Shown one piece after another: positions 1 through 9,900 of a stretch of DNA of 64,000 nucleotides (positions within the stretch are counted from its first letter, which is position 1; the number at the start of each line of letters is the position of its first letter). This stretch comes from Loripinus fragilis. Its lineage: Eukaryota > Mollusca > Bivalvia > Lucinida > Lucinidae. Below the pieces are notes generated by a model. The model did no database searches. It was not told the origin of the DNA and saw nothing but the letters and a program-made list of their open reading frames with translations. The DNA lies in NCBI GenBank assembly GCA_964019695.1, contig CAXHUL010000547.1, positions 124,001 through 188,000 of the forward strand. The letters are read 5' to 3'. Both the position numbers and the translations under genes were made by a program.

Positions 1-59
1 GTTTCTAACTTCCTGTTGCTCAGACTCGTATCTGAAGAAAGCGTTCGTAAGTAATGATT

Positions 60-510
60 TATTTCTTCGTGTGTTGTTGCTCTCATTAGGTATGTGGTGG
101 TTTGTGTTGGATCCTTGTTTTGTGTTGTGGTTCTTGGTGTCCTTTCTAGTTTATCTTGCTAAGGAAGAGAGAGGAGAGAGCTGGTTGATTTACATTAATT
201 ATATTATGGCCATCTGTGTTCTGTGTCTCTTCCTCAGAGTAAGGGAGCGCAATGGCTCAGTGGTAGAGTGCTTGACTCGAGACCGAGAGGCCGCGGGTTC
301 GAGTCTCACTGGCGTCACTGCGGTGTGGTCCTTGAGCAAGACACATTTATCTTAGCTTAGTACTGGTTCAACCCAGGAAGACCCGTCCCTGTTTAACTGA
401 ACGATTGTTGATGGGACGTAAAGAATCAAATTAAAATCAAACAAATCCCTAGAGTAAAGTGGGTGACTGGGGTCTGTGATTGTCGCGTTTCCTGGCCATA
501 CTTAATTGCT
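60..510 (+). repeat. Dispersed repeat family A, copy split by a SINE
   Basis: The parts 60-242 and 451-510 match, in order, the family copy at 13992-14282: a GTTGTTGCTCTC-type start, a GAGAGCTGGTTG segment, a CTCTTCCTC segment, then TGTGATTGT and TTTCCTGG..CATACTTA. The two parts are separated exactly by the SINE at 243-450. Other copies or fragments lie near 590-700, 2590-2780, 3296-3378, 4046-4112, 13992-14282, 36480-36607 and 62591-62735 (minus). No coding capacity seen; class unknown. Confidence 0.6.
243..450 (+). mobile_element. tRNA-derived SINE, copy 1 (SINE-I)
   Basis: The head shows pol III boxes of a tRNA: A box TGGCTCAGTGGTAGAG near 254 and B box GGTTCGAGTCT near 297. A body (CAAGACACATTTATCTTAGC, CAACCCAGGAAGACCCG) and an A-rich tail follow. 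It is flanked by the 7-base target duplication AGAGTAA (236-242 and 451-457) and sits inside repeat family A. The same element occurs inverted at 33421-33621 and 43563-44131. Confidence 0.85.
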
Positions 511-589
511 CATTTGATTTGATAGTTTCTCTGTGATGATGCATTGGGTATGTTAGGAAGCCTCCATAATTTTAATTTTGCCAAAAAAG

Positions 590-745
590 AGAGAACTGGT
601 TGCTTTATTTTAATTGTGTTGTGGCTGTTTGTGTTCTGTTTCTCTTCCTCACGATGCCGTGGATTGAAGGCAAACCAAATATGCATCCAAAATGGATGTC
701 TAGAATCCATCATTTTTGTTCATTGGGGACAGAGAAATATGAAAA
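590..745 (+). repeat. Repeat family A fragment
   Basis: GAGAACTGGTTGC, a GTTCTGTTTCTCTTCCTCAC segment and GATGCCGTGG match the middle of family A, then diverge. Upstream of the first visible EF-hand exon. Confidence 0.45.
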
Positions 746-856
746 AATAACTAATTGGAAATACAATATGTTGTATGCACCATTTTAAGCAGGCACTTAG
801 AGTCCGCTGTACTCAAAGTCCTTTTTACCTACAATTATGTTTTGTTCTATTTACAG

Positions 857-933
857 CCAGCCATGAAATTGACCATGAAAAATTTATAATTATGAAGAAA
901 AAACTCAAAGAAGAGTTGAGGATAAAGGCTAAG
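857..933 (+). CDS. EF-hand gene exon a (first visible exon)
   Basis: Follows the acceptor TTTACAG and ends at the donor AAG|GTAAAG. It encodes a charged helical stretch (SHEIDHEKF, then KKKLKEELRIKAK) with no recognised domain. It begins with two bases of a split codon and ends on a codon boundary, which matches the next exon. This is the least certain exon of the gene because it carries no EF-hand motif; support comes from splice sites, phase and helix-like composition continuing into exon b. Confidence 0.55.
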
Positions 934-3900
934 GTAAAGTTTAACTTTTTTGACAAAATTAGAGAACTAATGCCAAAAATATGTTAATGAATTGAGACAT
1001 CTAACATGTTGAAACATAATCACGTATTGCATTTGACCACATGACGAAATTTTGACTCCATATTTAACCACTGAGCATTCAGCAAAGATCTTGGGCAGAC
1101 TGAGCGGATGCTCAGGATGACCTGAGTCTTCGCTTGGCGCACATTCATTGTGTTTGTGGCCATGTCGACCATGGCTCATTTCTGTTCAATATAATATGAA
1201 CCGTGTCCAACAATGTGGCATTTTGACAAGTGTAGACTCAGACGAGCCTCCTGTTAAGATTAGAAATTCCAGATGATGTTTAGTCAGTAGCTTAAAACAC
1301 ATAGAATATTAAAGCGACTAGCAAAGGCTCTGACCAGACTGTGCGTATGCACAGGCTGATCTGAGGCTTTGCTGATTGCACATACCACATGGTTGGAAAT
1401 CGCATGCACTGGCTCATTGCTTTTATTTAATATAATGCTCATGTTAAACATTATGATGATTTTCTTACGATTCATGCTAAAATACTCTCGAGTTTACACT
1501 TAAACGTCTTACAGTAACTGTAACCTCGTGATTATTACAGGAATCAACAGATCCACAGGAAGAGCTAAGAAAAAGAAAAGGTGAGATACCCATTTGTAGA
1601 CCAATGAACTTTTCTATAAAGAAGTTACAGATTAAAAAAGGCATACGTGTAATTAAAATAAACCTTACACTATTAACAATAAAACAATTATATTATGATT
1701 TATCATATTATTATAGGTGGCTTAATGGATTATTATATATGGTTGCGAAAGTTTTATAGTTTTAGCACATAACGAAGTACGTGTTGTTAATCTAGTGAAT
1801 GAGGACAAAACATGTGATATACAAGTTTGTTGGTTGCACATAAATGGCTTAGCAAATGACAAAACAGTGATTCCATATTGGATATGATATGCAGTAGTGC
1901 TATACACATTCCAACAATTAAGAAGCAGAAAAATATTTTTAATGTGACTTAATAATATAAATGAAAAGAATGTAAACATCGCATCAAAAACAACCCCAGC
2001 ACACAACAATATTTACGTCCACCATAAATAGTCCTTAAAATGAAAACAAAGATTATCTATTCTTTTTTTTATTAATTGGAGAGTACAATAATTTCAAAAA
2101 CAATATAACAAAATACGTTCGTATCTAAATGACTTCGTCATGTACATTTTACAAAGTAAAAGTTAGATAATTCAGACATTATAACAAATCGATATAGATT
2201 ACTACGCAACTCTGCTCTACAGACTTATTTCTGCATATAGGTCATAGAAGGGGTCATGAACAAATAAATCATATCTTTCAGTATGAAATAAACATAGTTG
2301 CCGGTAATAATGAACGAATAACACTTAAATTACATGTGTAATACATTACAAAAATTTGTGTATGGTATTCTGGTCTCTATTCCATATTATTATCATGGTA
2401 CTTTTCAGTCAGTAATAGATAGAACACTGCGTATTTCATTGCCTCCCAAAGTCAAAATCAATTACAAATAGGCACTATATGTATTATGTTCGAACGTTAT
2501 ACTCCATTACGTAACACCTACTACGTACTAATTACTTACCTAAGCATACTGAACGATTTTCCGCCTAGTGTATTAGTTTGATATTTATGACTGTAGTTTC
2601 CTTTAATTCTACGATGGTGGGCGAGGCATAGGCCTCAATGATGACCCTGACCTAAAGTTTGCATCGGTGGGTTGGTGCTGGATGCAATCTTTGGCTGGAT
2701 TTATCATGGTCAATTAGCAGTTTTTTAAGTTCTGTCTATGGATTATGAGCCATTTTCCTTGCGTCCTTTTAGTTTAATTTGATTTGATTATTTCTCTGTG
2801 ATGATACATTGAATAAATTAGAAAGCATCAATGCGATCTAAGCAATTTACAACTGTTACAGCAGTTTCTAGGGCGCAAATTTGATCCATTATCAATAGGA
2901 TGGGAATTACATTGTTGTTAGTTTGTTGTTGCTCTCATTGTTTGTTGTGGGTTTTTATTTGCTCCTGGTTTTGTAATATACGGGACCTGTTTCATGTTTA
3001 TTTGAACAGATGTGAATTTCATTTTATGCTATTGCATATAAATAAAACAAACACATTTTGCTTTCTCATAAGTGATAGTCGTGTCCCTGGTATGGCCAAA
3101 TAGACAAAATGGTAATTTAAAGCATAACCATAACACCGCGGCCCAAAATACATACCATTCCCCATTTTATTTGATTTTAAGAGCTACAACCGGTGTATCT
3201 TTCATTAAAATGCGTATTTAAGTGTGCATTTTTTAAGTTTAGAGGAACATTCAGCCTATAATTCAAATGAAAAACCGCTTCTGTGCACTTGTTTCTGTAT
3301 GTGTTCTATGACTCTTCCTCACGGAGCCGTGGGTTGGTCTGCGGTGTGTGATTGTGGTATATCCTGATCATACTTACTTAACTACCATATAAGTGCCCAA
3401 ATGGATATTCCATGTATAAAATGTGTCCTGGAAGAAATGTGAAAAACAAACTTTCAAATCTCACAGCCGACTCAAGTTCCTAGAGATTTCAAGTATATAT
3501 CGCAGCAAATATTGCATTTGTGTATTTTACATACAATTAAGTGTTGCCATGGAAACTGTAAACCCTAAAATTTGATGTTCAAGTTACTTCCAAAAAGTGA
3601 ATATCAAACTGAAATGCTTTATTTTCTAACAGAATACACTTTTATTGTGTATGTACAATTTTTAATAGTTTCCAAGACAAAAATCAACTCTTTTAAAAGA
3701 AATCGTTCAAGAACAATTCAGAACATTTCGTTTCAGACAGCATTTCTAATGCTTAAAATTTGACTTCCCATTTCAGAGACTGTTTTGAACCAGCGAATAA
3801 AGTTAAGAGCTATTTCCATGGTAACTGCGTATTTCTAAAGATCAGGATAACCTATGTAAATCAATTATCACAAAATATAATGAAAAATAAATGAGTAACA

Positions 3901-6900
3901 GCAATTTCAATTTTGTTCAAATATACATGAAACACCTCTTGTATTTCGATGTGTTCTCAGTAGTATAACTTTCATCTCCCTGAAGAAGAAAGAGGTGTGT
4001 GTTTATTTTATTTAAATATTTAAATTGTAATTTTTTTCTTTGTATGTATTCTAATGCCTCTTCCTCAGGATGCCACCGATTGGTCTGAGATTTGTAATTG
4101 TGACATTCTTGTCACATGAGATTGGTCGATAGCATACTGGTATGGGAGAGGCTCTGCAATCATATCTAGGTTTCTATGAACTACATATGTGTTTCTGTTA
4201 CGTAATAGCATGAAGGCAAACACTGCCAGCAGCTAAATCATAGAGATTCATGCATGCAGTTTACATAGGAAGTTCACACTGTTCTATACACCTTATTATC
4301 TGCGGCACGGCATTCAATTTTTCAGAGATTATTCATTACTATTAGACGTCACTGTTCTAGCTTGGAAATTGGGAAAAATGCAAAGTGTCGTCAAAATGAT
4401 ATTTTTAAGTTTTGCATCCAAACCGGAAGTGCACAGCAGCAGTGAAATGTTTGTCATCACAAAAAGGACGAATCATGTTCTATTCTGCTGGGCCTATCTT
4501 GTTCAGATAAAATAAAATATATACAACAATTTTAGCACGAGTTACGGATGAATTTCAAAAATCTGGAAAAATGTTGTATTTTAAAAATCGCGTAAAAAAT
4601 CCACTTAAGTCAAAATTTCAAATGTTTGGTGATTTTTGAAACCGGCAAGCCTGCTTTATTATCAACTGCATTTAAATTTGATATAAAATTTCACTCAAAA
4701 TCATTTTTTATCTAAAAAGCATATTTTTGCATTTTAACTAAAAAACTGTGGATTGAAAGACAACTTTTCTGAAAGACCGTTAAATTTTTGCTCATTAAAC
4801 TGAACATATTTAGGCAAAAATTCATTTCAAAAATTTTTAGCGCTTGGTCAGAAATAATGAGTTTAAAAAGCGACCAATTAGAAATTTTGTTCAGAGTATA
4901 TTTGTATTTCATAAAGGTAATAAAACCATTGACCACGATAAACATATATTTTAATTTTAAAAATAAACAATAGAATAATAGACCATGATTAACAGTGTTA
5001 AAACTATACTTTGCTACGAATAATTACAACCAAACTTACTTAGTAAGACGTCAGTCTTGAGGTCATCTTTAGTCTTCGAATTCTTATTGAGGTCTAATAT
5101 TGAGTTCTTATATTGAGTTCATATATTGAGTTGTTTTTGGCTGCTGATAATGTTTATATTGTTCAGAGTTTCGTCTTACAAATTCAAAAAACATAAATGA
5201 GCTTGATTAGCTTTAAGGGTGGCGAATGCATACTGGTTAAGTATGTAGCATACAGTAACTTCCTTTGATTTCTTTTCCATGTATGATTGTTAAACAGGAT
5301 TTTGGTTTGTAAAACCTTCTGCAATAGGACATATCTGCGTCAGCATTTTACCATGAGTATTAATATTAGAACTTTTAGTATTAATCACTTGTTTATGGGT
5401 TTAAACATATCTCATCCCAATCAAGTTATAATATAGTATAGTTTTCCATCATACGGACTAAGGCAATGGCTTGTTTTAAATGAACGCTGTTGTAAGGCAT
5501 ATTCTAATTATCATTACAAGTCGTAAACCAGAAATTGTTATTATGATACTCATTGCATTGTTGACCAGTATTTACTCATATTATCTGCACATCTGTGCAA
5601 TTTTGTCTTTACTGCTCTAACACACAAGATATGGATATACATGTATATAAAGGATTGTAAAATGACTTTACGATCATGCAATAGGTACCATTGCCGCATG
5701 GGGCAACCTATTTCAAACCTTATGACATACATAATTATAACTTTTTTACAGCATACTATTTGTACCAATGGAAAGACTACTCTGGTTCGAGGTCTGCTGA
5801 TGGTGAAATTCCTCTCTCAGAGTTAGAGAACGTCATATTCTGCGAATGTAATCCTACTGCTGAATTGCTGAATGCAATCAAATCTATTAAAAGTGATGGT
5901 AAATATAAAAGATAGATCTAATATCAGAAGCCATTTAACCCTTTGCATTCTGATGGGTTTTCTCATTCAGATAAATTGAATTATAAGGGGAGTATCCATT
6001 TTATGTTTTAAGGGGTCACAGGTAGAATTTTGTAAGTTATGATGTAATTCAGTTACTGAAGATTGCTTCAATCTTATATTAGCAAACAGTGATGCCACTG
6101 ATGAAATGTCGCATACTGCGATATGTCATCTGGGTCTTCACAGTGTGCCCATGTACACCTTTATTAGCTTCCAGTATACAAGGGTTAACTTAAAATATAA
6201 TTTACAAACAGTTCTTAAAAACGTTATCCTCTGGAAGCAAAGAATGCATCGAAGAACTGAAACTAGAGTGTGCAAGTTTTCTGGGCCAGACTAGCTAGTT
6301 TCGGCCATTAAGGCCTCATCAGTGACCCTCTAATAATTTCAAAGTTCCCAGGTTCTTGTTTAGATTCAAACAACTGATTTTAAAATAGCTGCAAGTGAAA
6401 TATTTCATTTATTACAACTGCATTATGAGTCATGTGATGGATTTTTACGTTCGTTTTTTCCTACCCCATCAGATGGCAGACAGACATAGATATCAATTCA
6501 TTTCGCCTTTTTTAAATTACTAATTTATATCATGTATCTCCTTACTCATTGGGGAATCATGCTAAGTATAACAACATGAGACCAAGATGAATGCACACTC
6601 TCATAAGGGTATTTAATGTAAGCTATAACAATAATCGACCAGCTCGTGATTAAATGTTTCATATACTTAGGCGAACAATGAATACTCTTGCAAGGCTCTT
6701 CAGAGCCTTAGCTACAGGCACACTAAAAGTTTGCTACAGGATAGCTGCGTATGTAGCATGTTCCTTTAACAAATGACTTTAAGCATCTCTCAAATGATAA
6801 CAGCAAACAGGTTATTTTGATCATCATATCCAGCAACACATTCAATGAATAATAAACTGTTTATTAAAACAAGCAAAAGTTACGAGTCTTTAGAGTTGAG

Positions 6901-9900
6901 GTTGGCGCCGTTAAACTGGTTTAAGCCCTCCAGTAAAATATTTTACTGACCGTTCCAAGGCGGTACTTCTTTTGTGGATCTTTTATGTTTTTGTTCTGTC
7001 TTGTGTTTGTTATGTTTTGTGCGCGTCTGTTTATATGTGCTTCGTGGTCACCTGCTGGGAAAGGGCTGACCTCTTGGCTCTCGTTTGTGGTGTCTTCTGT
7101 GAGTTTGTCACTTTCCCATTGGTATCCTTGGTCAGGTGTGGTACTTGATTGTATCGATTCCTGATCTTTGCAACCTTACTTACTTTTAGACTTAAATCTG
7201 TTAATGTTTTTTGTCAAGTGATTAGCCAGAACGCTAGAATAATTGCGCAAATCAAGCGTAGACTACTGAAATGAATGGCGATTATTATCGATTGCACCCC
7301 TTTTCAAAATAGAAGCCTTTTCCAAATCTATTCTAATCTTCCTGTAAGAACAGCCACTTATGGTATGGAAAAACACTATTTCAATATGGTGTGATTTCCT
7401 TTGAATGTGTACACTTTTCGTTATGCACGTGCGTAACTCTACGCACATGATCGTTATTAAGAAATCATTTAAGAATGGGCACTTTTAAAGGTTCATAATA
7501 AAATGGCAATATATTTTTCGTAGAAATGGGTAAATAACAGTAAATATGTTATCACAGCTAGGTAACTTAAGGCAAACATTTTATCTTTAAACTACCTATA
7601 ACTTTACAATAATGACAAATATCAGTCACCTCTCAAATTAACTGCATGGTCAAACGTTGCCTGATAAACGTTCTCTATCTCGCGACATGTACCTTAATCA
7701 GGTCATGATAAGGTTGCACTTTTTGAATGATGTCGTTAATGACGCTGACTCAACACAAAAATCGAAAATTACGTCATAATCGCTAGTTTGAAGAGAGTAC
7801 CAGGTTCGCGTCATTTGATATCAAGTTTACCTGGCTCGGCTTTGAGAACGCATGTTGAATCGCTCAGCAAGCCTTGCGATGTCAACAAGCGTTTTCAAAG
7901 CCTTGCATGGTAAACTTGATATCAAAAGACACTCACCTAGTACTCTCTATTTATTCAGACCAAATTCTATAATTTTGCGAAACTGCAAATGAACTGGACA
8001 GGACGCGAGGCTTTGTTACTCATTGCATCCTCTAGCAGACAAGACTCAGATGAGCCTGCGCATCCATGCAGTTTCATCAGAGTATTTGCTGCTCATATAC
8101 ATAAAGTATTGAATTGGTGGAAGCATCAGCCCCAAAATTTCTACTTTAGCCCTTGATATAGACAAGCATGCATGTTTTAAGAGTAGCTCTATGCACTTCC
8201 AATAAGAACCTTTCTTGCACACCGGATAAGGAAATCTGAAATTTTACCCTAGGAAAGAAAATCTTATCTTACCCTAGCTATCTTACCCAGGCTTTCACGT
8301 GAGGGCTACATACATTGGTTGTATTGGAACTCGCGTACAATGTCGTCAAGTGACGTCATTGTTATGTTAAAATGAAGTCATCATGTGATATTTTTCGTAG
8401 CGTATTCAGGGACTTCTGAATGAAATAACAGCGGTGATCAAGAAAAAGAATCCATTATTTGTGTGAGGGTAGGATAGCAAAATCTGTCCCTTGGGATCAC
8501 CGTTTGGCATCACTCAGCAAGCTTCGTGATGCCAAACGGCGATCCTCGAGACAGATCTTTCTATCCTACCCTCACACTCATGATAGATTCTCATATTATT
8601 AGCCATGACATGGCAAAAGCAACAAAATGAGTTTGTGTCCAGCGAAGACACAGATCAGCCCGAGCATCCGCCTCATCTGATCAAAATATTCACTGTGCGC
8701 TTAGTAGGTTACTAAACTGCCAAGCTTTCTTCAGCGATGGCTCTGATTAGACTAAGCTTATCTTAGTCTTCTGCTGACGTTCAGCCATATTCATGGTTTT
8801 CTATAATGTTCTTTTTAGGGAGTGAAAGCTTGAATTTCAAAGAATTTTGTGATATGCTAGAAAACCTTCCGAAGACAGGAATCATAGACGAGGAAGCCTT
8901 AATGGCAGCTTTTAGAATGGAGGATGTAGATGGTTCCGGATTCATCTCAAGGGCACAACTCTATGACTTACTCATAGAAAATGGCAGTGAACCTCTGAAG
9001 AAGGAAGAGATAGACGAGATGATGGATGACTGTGGTGTAGGAGACAGGTTTAAATACTCAGGTAGGTGATTATAGTAGGGATAGGGGGCACAACTCTATG
9101 ACTTACGCATAGAAAATGGCAATGAATCTTTGAAAAAGGAAGATATACATAAGATTAGTGATGACCCTGGTGTTGGAGACAGATTTAAATACTCAGGTAG
9201 GTAATTCAATGGGGGTCACAACTCCATGACTTACTCATACAGAATGGTAGTGAACCTCTGAGAAAGGAAGAGATAGATATGATGATGGATGACTGTGGTT
9301 TTGGAGACAGGTTTAAATACTCAGGTAGGTAAATAAGGCGGGGGAGGGCACAACTCTATAACTTTCTCATTGAGAATGGCAGTGAACCTCTGTAGAAGGA
9401 ATAGATAAGTTGATGGATGGCTGTGGTGTTGGAGACAGGTTTAAATACTCAGGTAGGTAAATAAAGCGGAGGCAGGGGGCACGACTCTGTAACTTGCTCT
9501 TAAAGAATGGCAGTGAGCCTTTAAAAATGGAAGATATCGATAAGATTATGGCTGACTGTGGTGTTGGAGACAGATTTAAATTCTCAGGTTGGTAATTCAA
9601 TGGTGGGGAGGGTGCACAACTCTATGACTTACTCATAGACAATGGTAGTGAAACTCTGAAAAATGAAGAGATAGATGTGATGATGGATGACTGTGGTATT
9701 GGAGACAGGTTTAAATACTCGGTTTGGTAATTAAATTCAGGGGGAGGGGGCACAACTCTATGACTTACTCATAAGGAATGACAGTGAACCTTTGAAGAAG
9801 GGAGAGATAGAATATATAATGGATTATAGTGGTGTTGGAGACAATTTTAAATACTAAGGTAGGTAAATTAGGTGGGACAGGGGACACAACACTGTAACTT

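Larger units (their letters stand above)
1581..5751 (+). other. Large intron of the EF-hand gene
   Basis: Contains repeat family A fragments near 2590-2780, 3296-3378 and 4046-4112, and a short tandem TATTGAGTT motif (about three copies, 5089-5135). Apart from these the sequence is AT-rich with no exon, RNA gene or element boundary that I can support. Confidence 0.5.

Noticed and set aside
245..318. Functional tRNA gene at the head of SINE-I
   Set aside because: The tRNA-like head continues into a SINE body with A-rich tail and target duplication, and recurs at two other places.
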